Source of the DNA: JASBTN01 sp965228805
GTDB lineage: Bacteria; Pseudomonadota; Alphaproteobacteria; Rhodobacterales; Rhodobacteraceae
Direction of reading: 5' to 3'
Assembly: GCF_965228805.1 (NCBI RefSeq)
Contig: NZ_CBDDIE010000003.1
Coordinates: forward strand, 2,046,001-2,110,000
Length of the DNA: 64,000 nt
Shown piece after piece: positions 23,501-32,400 of this stretch. The translations under genes were made by a program, and so were the position numbers. Under the pieces are notes generated by a model. It was not told the DNA's origin and ran no database searches. It saw nothing but the letters and a program-made list of their open reading frames with translations. The first letter of the stretch is position 1. Each line of letters opens with the position of its first letter.

Positions 23501-23917
23501 ATGGCCCATACCCGCATTCGCAAGTTCAACACCTCGGACACTTACCCGGAACAGAACCTGGACAACGACCTGTGCCAGGCCGTGGTCACCCAGGGCGGCA
23601 AGACCGTTTATCTGCGCGGCCAATGCCCGCAGAATCTGGACGACGCTGTGAACATCGACAGCCACGACCCGGTCGAACAGACCCACAAGGTCATGCAGAA
23701 CATCCGCCAGCTGATCGAGGAGGCCGGCGGCTCGATGGAGCACCTGGTCAAGGTCGTGGTCTACATCACCGACGTGCGCCACCGCGAGGCGGTCTATCGC
23801 ACCATGGGTGAATATATCAAAGGGGTGCACCCGGTTTCGACAGGACTTGTCGTTCAGGCGCTAGCGCGGCCCGAATGGCTGGTCGAAATTGATGGCACTG
23901 CGGTGATCCCGGACTGA
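23501..23917 (+). CDS. RidA (YjgF/YER057c/UK114) family protein lacking the usual arginine
   Basis: 138 aa, RidA fold. Enamine/imine deaminases of the family carry a conserved Arg in a P-x-R-S motif near the C-terminus; here the matching stretch reads HPVSTGLVV, with no Arg. It therefore probably belongs to a Rid subgroup without 2-aminoacrylate deaminase activity, acting as a hydrolase or accessory protein in this pathway. 24 bases after the first Rieske gene. Confidence 0.85.
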   Translation: MAHTRIRKFNTSDTYPEQNLDNDLCQAVVTQGGKTVYLRGQCPQNLDDAVNIDSHDPVEQTHKVMQNIRQLIEEAGGSMEHLVKVVVYITDVRHREAVYRTMGEYIKGVHPVSTGLVVQALARPEWLVEIDGTAVIPD

Positions 23918-23954
23918 TCCCGCCCCGGCAGCCCCTGATAGGAAGGAGAGGCGC

Positions 23955-24629
23955 ATGACATTTTCCCTGGTCGCACGTTGCGCAGAAACCGGCATGTTCG
24001 GCATGGCGATATCCTCGTCCTCGCCGGCGGTGGCCGCGCGCTGCGCCTATGCGCGGGCCGGTGTTGGTGCGGTGGCCTCGCAGAACGTGACCGACCCGAC
24101 GCTGGGGCCGTTGACCTTGGATCTGATGAAAAGCGGCCTGACCGCCGCCGAAGCCATCGAGGAAGTCCAGGCCCGCGGCAAGCATATCGAATATCGCCAG
24201 GTGCTGGCGGTGGATCGGGCGGGCGGCACGGCGATCCATTCGGGGCCAAATTCGCTGGGCATCTGGACCCAGGCGCAGGGCAGGGACGTTGCCTCGGGCG
24301 GGAACCTCTTGGCCAATGACAGCGTGCCCCAGGCCATCGTCGACGGGTTCGAAGCCGCCGAAGGCCATCTGGGTGATCGGCTGATTGCCGCCATGCGGGC
24401 AGGGCTTGCCGCGGGCGGCGAGGCGGGGCCGGTGCATTCGGCGGGCATGATGCTGGTCGATGAAGTCGCCTGGCCCGTGGCGGACCTGCGCTGCGACTGG
24501 ACCGAAGACTGCCCGATCGAACAGATCGCCACCGCCTGGGAGGTCTACAAACCGCAGCTCGACGCCTACATCCAGCGTGCGCTGGACCCACGCGAGGCGC
24601 CCTCCTACGGGGTGCCCGGCGATGAATGA
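23955..24629 (+). CDS. DUF1028 family protein (Ntn-hydrolase-like)
   Basis: 224 aa with a strong AGGAAGGAGAG ribosome site. It begins TFSLVARCAETGMFGMAISSSSPAVAARC and contains GVGAVASQNVTDPTLG and LLANDSVPQAI, as in DUF1028 proteins. These adopt an N-terminal-nucleophile hydrolase-like fold and often occur in catabolic operons with RidA and amidohydrolases. Exact reaction unknown; an amide or lactam hydrolysis would suit the context. Confidence 0.85.
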   Translation: MTFSLVARCAETGMFGMAISSSSPAVAARCAYARAGVGAVASQNVTDPTLGPLTLDLMKSGLTAAEAIEEVQARGKHIEYRQVLAVDRAGGTAIHSGPNSLGIWTQAQGRDVASGGNLLANDSVPQAIVDGFEAAEGHLGDRLIAAMRAGLAAGGEAGPVHSAGMMLVDEVAWPVADLRCDWTEDCPIEQIATAWEVYKPQLDAYIQRALDPREAPSYGVPGDE

Positions 24630-24687
24630 CACCGACGAATAACCTCAACTGAAGCGACTTAACGGAAACCGGAACTGGGAGGGTTCG

Positions 24688-25800
24688 ATGACCGATCTAC
24701 GCGAGAAACTGCAGGCCTTGGCAGCCCTGCCGGCCGACCGGCCGATGGGCATGCCGGGGGCCTATTACACCAGCCAGGATCAGTTTGATCACGAAGCGGC
24801 CACCGTGCTGCGCCATGGCTGGCACTGCCTGGGTCGGGTGGATGAAATCCCGAACCCTGGCGACTTCTTCACGGTGCAGCTTCTGAACGAGCCGTTGATC
24901 GTAGTGCGCGGCGACGACGACAACATCCGCGTACTGGCAAATGTTTGTCGCCACCGGGGTATGCCCCTGGCCGAGGGGCGCGGCACCGCCAAACGGTTTG
25001 TCTGCTCCTATCACGCCTGGGCCTATGGTCGCGATGGAGCGCTGCTACGGGCCGCACGGATGGAGAACGCGGGCTTTGACGCCAAGAATTGCAAACTGCA
25101 CGGCCACAATGTGCAGCTGTGGAACGGGTTCATCTACGTGAACCTGGACAAGGCGGCCGCCCCCTTCGAGCACCCGGATCTGGACGGGCTTCTGGCGCCC
25201 TATGAGACCGAAAAGATGCGCCTGGTCCATGTGGCGGAGGAAAACTGGCACACCAACTGGAAATGCCTGGTCGAGAACTTCATGGAGGGCTACCATCTGT
25301 CGGTCGTGCATCCGCAGACCCTGCATAGCTACACGCCAACGGGTCTGGCGCGCAAGCTGCGGGCCGGTGACGGCTTTACCAGCTATGGTGCGAACTACCC
25401 GGACGGCATCCCGTCGCGCGGCCACGGCGCGCCGGGGCTGAGCGACGAAGAGCGCATGCGCTCGACCCTGTTTGCTAAATTTCCGACCCAAGTCGCCAGC
25501 CAGGCGGCAAGCCTGCTGGTCTCGATCTCGATCTTCCCGATCAACGCGGGGCTGATCCGGGTGAAATGGACCATGTCGACCTACGGCGATGACCTGGATG
25601 ACGAGACCATCGCGCAGCGGATCAAGCTTTGGGAGGAGGTGAACCGCGAGGACCGCGAGAAGCTGGAGCGTATGCAGGTCGCGCTGGCATCGGATCACGC
25701 GCTGGAGGGGCCGCTGGCGGGTGACGATTACGAAGGCACAATCCGTGATTTCCAAATCTGGTTGGCGGCACAGGACGCCCCGGCCCACGCAGCGGAATGA
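24688..25800 (+). CDS. Rieske aromatic-ring-hydroxylating-type oxygenase, alpha subunit (copy 2)
   Basis: 370 aa. Rieske motif CRHRG ... CSYHAW near residues 88-108 and iron-site motif NWKCLVENFMEGYHLSVVH. It is a diverged paralogue of the oxygenase at 22334, with the same ENFMExYH form. Two different oxygenase subunits in one operon suggest two successive oxidative cleavages of the same compound, or two related substrates. GGGAGGG precedes the ATG. Confidence 0.87.
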   Translation: MTDLREKLQALAALPADRPMGMPGAYYTSQDQFDHEAATVLRHGWHCLGRVDEIPNPGDFFTVQLLNEPLIVVRGDDDNIRVLANVCRHRGMPLAEGRGTAKRFVCSYHAWAYGRDGALLRAARMENAGFDAKNCKLHGHNVQLWNGFIYVNLDKAAAPFEHPDLDGLLAPYETEKMRLVHVAEENWHTNWKCLVENFMEGYHLSVVHPQTLHSYTPTGLARKLRAGDGFTSYGANYPDGIPSRGHGAPGLSDEERMRSTLFAKFPTQVASQAASLLVSISIFPINAGLIRVKWTMSTYGDDLDDETIAQRIKLWEEVNREDREKLERMQVALASDHALEGPLAGDDYEGTIRDFQIWLAAQDAPAHAAE

Positions 25801-25941
25801 TCAGGCCCGACGCCTGACCGCCCACGCGGCACCTTCCCCGGGGTGCCTCGTTCCCGCCTCCTGGCCTTCGGGTCCGCACCGATTTTCCCCGCCGGTGCGG
25901 ATCGGGCTTGAACGCCGGGGGGCGGGCGGCATAATTCACCC

Positions 25942-26880
25942 ATGGCGTTGCGGTTCACCCTCAGACAGTTGGAATATTTCGTCGCCGTGGGCGAGGAAGG
26001 TTCGATCGCGCAGGCGAGCGAGCGTGTGAACGTGTCTTCGCCTTCGATCTCGGCGGCGATCTCGCAGCTCGAAGACGAGTTCGGCCTGCCGCTCTTTGTG
26101 CGCAAGCACGCGCACGGGCTGAGCCTGACCCAGGCCGGGCGGCAATTCCTGGACCAGGCGCGCCAGGTGCTGGCCCAGGCCGAGGCGTTGAACCGGCTGG
26201 CGGGCGATATCTCGGGCAATGTGCAGGGGCCGCTGAACATCGGTTGCCTTGTCACCTTCGCGCAGATGATCCTGCCCGCGCTTCGTCGCCGCTTCGTTGC
26301 CGATTATCCGGATGTGCAGGTGCGCCAGTTCGAGCTGAACCAGATGGGCATCATTGAGGCGCTGCGCCGGGCCGAAATCGATGTGGCCTTGTCCTATGAC
26401 CTCGCCATCCCGCCGGACTTGGAGTTCCTGCCGCTGCGCCGCCTGCCACCCTATGCGATGGTGCACGAGGGTCATCCGCTGGCCGGGCGCGGCTCGGTCA
26501 CGGTGGAGGAGCTGAAGGACGACCCCATGATCCTGTTGGATCTGCCGCTGTCCTCGGATTATTTCCTGGAGTTCTTCGAGGCCTCGGGCCGCAAGCCGAA
26601 GATTGCCGAACGCACCCGCGACATGGCGGTGATGCGCTCGCTGGTCGCGAATGGGTTCGGTTATGCCATTGCCAACATTCGCCCCTATTCGGACCTGTCG
26701 CCGGACGGTCGCAAGCTGTGTTTCATTCCGCTCGCGGGCCCCGTGCGGCAGATGGAACTGGGGCTGGTTCTGCCCCGTGGGGCGCGCAGCGTGCTGACAG
26801 TGAACGCCTTTGCCGAACACGCCCGCAAGATGGTCACCGAATGGGGCTATCCAGGCCATCCGATCGACCCGGGCACCTGA
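25942..26880 (+). CDS. LysR-family transcriptional regulator
   Basis: 312 aa. HTH in residues ~3-60 (TLRQLEYFVAVGEEGSIAQAS, SSPSISAAISQLEDEFGLPLF) and a substrate-binding domain. It is similar in layout to regulators of amine and amino acid catabolism. It is co-oriented and follows the second Rieske gene after a 141-base gap that may hold its own promoter. It is the best candidate to bind the paired ATTAG-N7-CTAAT boxes at 20853-20900. Confidence 0.9.
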   Translation: MALRFTLRQLEYFVAVGEEGSIAQASERVNVSSPSISAAISQLEDEFGLPLFVRKHAHGLSLTQAGRQFLDQARQVLAQAEALNRLAGDISGNVQGPLNIGCLVTFAQMILPALRRRFVADYPDVQVRQFELNQMGIIEALRRAEIDVALSYDLAIPPDLEFLPLRRLPPYAMVHEGHPLAGRGSVTVEELKDDPMILLDLPLSSDYFLEFFEASGRKPKIAERTRDMAVMRSLVANGFGYAIANIRPYSDLSPDGRKLCFIPLAGPVRQMELGLVLPRGARSVLTVNAFAEHARKMVTEWGYPGHPIDPGT

Positions 26881-26898
26881 GCATAAGGAACCGACCGC

Positions 26899-28035
26899 AT
26901 GAGCCGCACCCTGGAGATCCTCGACCGGCTGATCGCCTTCCCCACGGTCAGCGCCGACAGCAATCTCGCGCTGATCGACTATGTGCAGGACCTGCTGGCC
27001 CGGGCCGGGTTCGCGGTGACCCGCATCCCGTCGCCCTGTGGCCTGAAGGCGGGGCTGTTTGCCCGGATCGGCGCGGCGGAAGGCGGGGTCTGCCTGTCGG
27101 CGCATACGGATGTGGTGCCGGTGGCCGGGCAGGACTGGACCCGGGATGCCTTTCGCCTGACTCGGGACGATGGCCGACTTTATGGGCGCGGCACCACGGA
27201 CATGAAGGGGTTCCTGGCCTCCGCCTTGGCGCTGGCGGAACGGGCGAGGCACGAGGCGCCCGATGCCGCGCTGAGCCTGGCGATTTCCTACGATGAGGAG
27301 GTAGGCTGCGTGGGTATTCGCCAGATGATGCCAACGCTTGAGCCGATCCTTGGTCGTCCCCGCGCGGTGATCGTGGGGGAGCCGACATCAATGCAGGTGG
27401 CCATGGGCCACAAGGGCAAGGCGGCGCTGGAGGTGACCTGTCACGGTCAATCCGGTCACAGCGCGCTTGCCCCAAACTTCACCAACGCGCTGCACCTGGC
27501 CAGCGGTTTCGTGACTGAAATGGTTGCTTTGCAGGACGCCCTGGCACAGGAGGCAAAGGACCCGGCCTACGCGGTGCCCTATTCCACCGTGCATGTAGGT
27601 CGCATGGAAGGCGGGCGCGCCCTGAACATCGTGCCGGACCAGGCGCGTATCCTGATGGAGTATCGCCACCTGACCGACACGCCCGGCCCCGAGCTGCGCG
27701 CGCGGATCGACGCCGCTGCGCAGGCCGTCGCCTCCCGGTTCGGCGCGCCCGATGGGATCACGGTCGAAGAGGTCAACGCCTATCCCGGCCTGTCCACAGC
27801 CGCCGACGCGCCAGTGGTCGGCTGGGCGCAGGGAATGGCGGAGGGGGCGGAGGTCACCAAGGTCGCCTTCGGAACCGAGGCCGGCTTCTTCGCCGCGCTG
27901 GACCTGCCCACCGTGGTGATCGGCCCAGGTGACATGGCGCGGGACGGGCACAAGCCGGACGAGGGGCTGGACCTGTCGCAACTGGCCGCCTGTGAAACGA
28001 TGATGACGCGCATTTTGGCCGATCTGCAGGCTTGA
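26899..28035 (+). CDS. M20 peptidase, acetylornithine deacetylase (ArgE)-like
   Basis: 378 aa, zinc-dependent deacylase. Metal and catalytic motifs: SAHTDVVPV (His, Asp), GRGTTDMKGF (bridging Asp), SYDEEVGCVG (catalytic Glu plus Glu ligand), GEPTSM (Asp/Glu) and FGTEAGFF (final His region changed to the ArgE form). It follows the LysR gene by 18 bases, so it belongs to the catabolic operon rather than to arginine synthesis. It would remove an acyl group from an amino acid released by the upstream enzymes. Confidence 0.85.
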   Translation: MSRTLEILDRLIAFPTVSADSNLALIDYVQDLLARAGFAVTRIPSPCGLKAGLFARIGAAEGGVCLSAHTDVVPVAGQDWTRDAFRLTRDDGRLYGRGTTDMKGFLASALALAERARHEAPDAALSLAISYDEEVGCVGIRQMMPTLEPILGRPRAVIVGEPTSMQVAMGHKGKAALEVTCHGQSGHSALAPNFTNALHLASGFVTEMVALQDALAQEAKDPAYAVPYSTVHVGRMEGGRALNIVPDQARILMEYRHLTDTPGPELRARIDAAAQAVASRFGAPDGITVEEVNAYPGLSTAADAPVVGWAQGMAEGAEVTKVAFGTEAGFFAALDLPTVVIGPGDMARDGHKPDEGLDLSQLAACETMMTRILADLQA

Positions 28036-28159
28036 ACGCGCGGTTGCCGCCCCGAATTTGCCCATTGGCCGCCATGAAAAAGCTTCACCTGTGCCCCTTG
28101 GGCTCCTAACCTGACTGGTAGGAAGGATCCATGAGAGATCCCGGAAGGAGGGTGAGCGG

Positions 28160-28813
28160 ATGACGTTGAAACAGGCGACGGCAAGGGTTCTGGCGCGCGA
28201 GCGGGTCTGGCAATGCTTCGCCTTTGCCTGCCTGCCTGCGTTGATCTTCTATTCACTCTCGCTGGTCAGCCTGACCGGCCAAGGCTTTCAACTGATGCAG
28301 ATCCTGCGCGATCCGGGGCAGCAGCTGGATCAGTCGAGCTTTCTGGGTTTTCTGTCCAATATCGGCGTGTGGGTGTGGGTCTCGGCTGCGGCGATCAACT
28401 TCTTTGGTGCGCTGGCGGTGGGCCGCGGGCGCGACGGCAAGCTGCGTGAGTTGTTGCTGTTGCTGGGCGCGCTCTCGATTCTTCTGGCAATCGATGATTT
28501 CTTCATGATCCACGACCGTTTTATCAGCCAGCGCTATATCTTCCCGGTCTATGCGATCATCGCCCTGTCCATTCTTTTGCGCCATTTCGATCAGATCATC
28601 CGTACGGACGGGTTTGCGTTCCTGTTGGCCGGATTCTTTCTGGCCATGTCCATCGTCACAGATTTCTTCCAGGGCATGATCCCCTGGCGCTACGCCCATA
28701 CGCAGGTGCTGGAGGAAGGGTTCAAGTTCGTCGGTGCAGCGACCTGGCTATATTTCGCGGTGCGGTTGGGGTTGAGCTTCCAGCGCGGCGGATGGCGCAG
28801 TGCAGCGGAGTAA
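28160..28813 (+). CDS. Hypothetical multi-pass membrane protein
   Basis: 217 aa with GGAAGGAGGG before the ATG. About six hydrophobic helices: ~20-40, 68-88, ~97-113, ~130-145, ~155-170 and ~195-208. A conserved-looking acidic/His stretch LAIDDFFMIHDRF sits at the end of the third helix and could bind a metal or proton. No family recognised. It lies alone between two transcription units. Confidence 0.7.
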   Translation: MTLKQATARVLARERVWQCFAFACLPALIFYSLSLVSLTGQGFQLMQILRDPGQQLDQSSFLGFLSNIGVWVWVSAAAINFFGALAVGRGRDGKLRELLLLLGALSILLAIDDFFMIHDRFISQRYIFPVYAIIALSILLRHFDQIIRTDGFAFLLAGFFLAMSIVTDFFQGMIPWRYAHTQVLEEGFKFVGAATWLYFAVRLGLSFQRGGWRSAAE

Positions 28814-28819
28814 GCTGCC

Positions 28820-29383
28820 TCAGCCTTGTGCACGCTGCCGGGCGACCTGTTCCGCAATGCGGGTCATGAAGACCTCCTGATCCGCGTCGCGCCTGTCGAG
28901 GTCAGAGAAATCGCCAAAGATCAGCCCCAACTCCTCGCACATCTTCTCCACCCGGCGCCCGGTGTCGCGATATTTTTGCAGCCGGGCCAGACGTTCCAGG
29001 TGGGTGCGACGACGTAGATGGGCCGCGTTCGGGAAATCGGCATCGCGCAGGCTGCGCAGTTTCTCGACCAGGTTCGCACGCGGGTAGCCGCAGAAGACGC
29101 AAAGCGCGGTGGGATCCCCGTCGAGATGCGCGGTGATTTCCTCTGGCGTGACCTGGCTGCCTTCGATGATGCTGTCTCGCCGGGCATGGTCGACGATCTC
29201 GAACACCCGACGGCGCAGGTGGGCGTGCTTGTTTTCGATCGGCGGGCCATGCATGACCGTGCGCAAAGCCGGATCCTTGTCCAGACAGATGTGAACAAAG
29301 TCCATCTTGCGCGCAAGCCGCGCGGCGGTGGTGGTCTTGCCCGACTGGCTTGGACCACCCAGGAAAATCCTGAAGGCAGTCAT
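28820..29383 (-). CDS. P-loop kinase-like ATPase
   Basis: 187 aa. Walker A FLGGPSQSGKTTTAARLA at residues ~7-24, followed by a LDKDPALRT segment and SIIEGSQVTPEE, the arrangement of small-molecule kinases (adenylate, shikimate or adenylylsulfate kinase-like). FCGYPRANLVEKL and an Arg-rich lid region (AAHLRRRTHLERLARLQKYRD) follow. It is last in a minus-strand set with the two large glycosyltransferase genes (40-base gap), so it may activate a sugar or modify a surface glycan. Substrate unknown. Confidence 0.7.
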   Translation of the reverse strand: MTAFRIFLGGPSQSGKTTTAARLARKMDFVHICLDKDPALRTVMHGPPIENKHAHLRRRVFEIVDHARRDSIIEGSQVTPEEITAHLDGDPTALCVFCGYPRANLVEKLRSLRDADFPNAAHLRRRTHLERLARLQKYRDTGRRVEKMCEELGLIFGDFSDLDRRDADQEVFMTRIAEQVARQRAQG

Positions 29384-29423
29384 TGCTCTCTCCGTTCCGC
29401 CCCGCGTATCGGGGGGGCTTCAA

Positions 29424-32400
29424 TCAGATCGACACCCAGTCACAGGGCGCACCGAACAGGGCCTCGACCTCGGCGTCGCGCGGCAGGCTGCGGCGCGTGC
29501 CGTCAAAACGTTCGACCATGGTCAGGGGCGGACCGGCCAGCACCCGAACCCGCTCTGGTGACAGATCGGGCAGGTCATCCAGCCTGTGGGCAATCAGATA
29601 GGGGTTGCACAGGGTCAGCGCCCTGGCGTGTGTCCGGCTGTCCCCATCGAGAAGAACCAGCGTGCCCGCATCGATCATTTCCGCGATGCGCGGGTCCATT
29701 GAGCTGTTCCAGCCGGACCGATAATCGGGCCAATGCACCAGGCCCAGGCTTTCTTCGGCTTCCAGATGGGCCTCGATCCGGGAGAGTACCTGGTCCAGCC
29801 CGACCGCCTCGACCGATAGGTCGCCAATCAGCACGTGGTTCAACTGTTCCGGGGTGGGAGGACGCGGGGACAGTGGGGCGAAGACATAGCCCGGGTTGCC
29901 GGTGCTGTCGCCCTGGGTGGCCATCTCGATCCGCCGCATGGAGGCCTGACGCATGAGACGGCGGAAGTCGTTGCGCCGCCCGCCGTGGGGGAAGCGCATA
30001 TGGGTCGGGCGCAGGTGTTCGCCGTTCAGACGGGTAAAGGCCAGGGGCACGCGCGGGGCGGCCAGATACACCGATTTCTTGCCGAAGGCCTGTTCGATGC
30101 GCCACAGCAGGTAGTCGTCCGGTTCGCTGTCGACCGGATCCCAGCCTCCCAGCAGGCGCAGGTCAGCCCTGCGCAGCATCACGCCCGAGCTGTTGGTCGC
30201 GGTGAAGGTGAACTCCGGCGCCCAGCAGCCCAGGAACTGCCCGTCCGCCCCCACCAGCCCGTGACAGGTCCGCACTGCGTGGCGGTCGGCGCCGTGGAAG
30301 GCGTTGACCTGGGCGGCCAGTTTTTCGGGGTGGGCAAGTTCATTGCCGCGATGCGGGGTGACAAACTCGCCGCTGGCATGGCGCAGCCCGAGGTTCAGTA
30401 GCTCATGTTCCAGCGTGTGGCCGTGTCCGGACAGGATATTGAGCCGGTCGTCCTGCCGTTCCGGCCCCAGGGCGTCCTTGATCCGGCCGGGATCGCCGAT
30501 CAACAGAAGTTCGATATTCTGCCAGCTCTGGGCCAGCAGGCTGTCCACCGTGGCGCCCAGGTGGCGTGACAGGTCGGCCAGAGGTACGAGGATCGAGACC
30601 AGCGGCACACCGTCGGTCGGGGCGGGGATCGCTTCGCCGAGGCGGGCTTGCAGGTTGTCCAGATCGAACCCGGCGGCCTCGTCCATCATTGCCAGCCCGG
30701 CCATGCCGCTGCGCAGGAAGACCCGGTTCAGCCAGCCTAGGGCGGCATTGCCGTCGGGGTTGGCGGAGGTTGGATCCAAGTGGGTGTTGGCCATGACCAT
30801 GCAGAAGTCCGGATCATCGCGCAGCGAGGCAAGTGCCGTCTCTGCCACCGACCGGGCGGCGGGTCCGTTGCCCAGCTGCTGCAGACAGTCGGCCTGAACC
30901 AGCAGGCGTTCACGCTCCTTGGACGGATCGAGATCGGCCATGCTTTCAAGCGCTTCCAGGCTGCGCATCCGATCCCGGTGCACGTGGTGCCAGCGGGCCA
31001 GGTTGCGGGCGGCCAGGTTGGCCTTGCGCCGTTCGGCGCTGGTGCCTTGTCGGATGCGTTCCAGTTCGACCAGGGCGCTGGTCGAGAAGCCGCCCCAGAG
31101 TTTCTTGTCCAGATCCCCCGCGCTGTCGCCGGGTGCCTCGGCCAGCGGCGGGATGTCGGCCTGATCGGCGGCGGCCTCTTCGAGGGTCTCGAGCTGCTCG
31201 CCCAGGGTCTGCCAGCTTTCGCCCTCCGCTGCATCACGCGGGTCGGGGCCCAGCATCCAGAAGGGTTTGATCCCGTCATGGGGGAAGAACAGCGGTTTGA
31301 CCTTGTCGGGCGAGGCACCGGCGCCGGTCTGCCCCTGGCCGCAGAAGGCGCGGGCAGCGAAAAAGAGCGGCAGGAACCGGTCGCGGTCGAAGGCCTCGAT
31401 CTGCTCGAACGGCCAATCGGGCTGGGCGAGATAGGGCATGAGCCAACTGAATGCGACGGCCAGCCCGCGCCCGTCCGCCCCTTCGAATTGCCACAGATTG
31501 TCGCCGCAGCTGTCGGCCAGCGTGACCAGGTTCATCCAGCATTGCAGGTTGAAATGCGTGTAGTGCTGGGTCTGGGTGCGTTTCATCTCATGAGGTTGAG
31601 TCCCGTCCGGTTCGAACTGCTCCAGCACCCGTTCGCGGCTGGTGCGGAAGGTGCGGCGCAGCAGGTCCGTGTCGCCCAGGAAGGCGGCAATCGCGCCGGT
31701 CTGCAGATCGAAGCAGGTGCCGTGGTTGTTGTTCGTGGCGCGTTCCTGCTGGCCTTGGTCGGCGGTTTGCAGCCAGTCGAGGTATTCGGCCAGCCACTCG
31801 CGCAGGCTTGCGCGTTCGGGGGCGGTCAGCTCACCCGCTTGTTCCACCAGCCGGACGGCGTCCAGAAGGTAATAGAGGTCTTTCATCTCGATCAGGCCGG
31901 ATTTGGAGCCCTCGTCATTGAGCTTCTGCGAGCGCGGCTGCGAGTAGCGCAGATGCGGGTTCATGCTGGTCTCCGGGTCGATGAACCAGGTGCGGATCAA
32001 CGCCGCTGCATGGGTGGCGTATTCCGCTTTGCCGGTCGCCTTCCAGGCCAGCGCCAGGACCGTGGTGTCGTCGAACAGGCGCTGCAGCCGGGTGCGGTCG
32101 AAACTGTCGCTGGCGGGTTCGTAAAGCCGTGTGCCCGGAATGCGCTCGCCATCACGGAAGACATAGGGAATGCCGGTTGGCGTGTCCGGGTTGGGCCACC
32201 AGTAGGGCGCCGGGTTGAAATAGTCCTGCGGATCGCCCGAAGGCGGCAGGGCCGTCTTGTCGGTGACTGTGTAGGGGCCGCGTTGCAGGGCCAGGTCCGC
32301 CTCCAGCTTGAGCCGGTCAAACAGGTGCCCACGTGCACTGTCGGGATGCGCCTCGGTCAGGGACGCAATCTTGTCCTCGTCATAGGCCGTCAGCCGGGTC

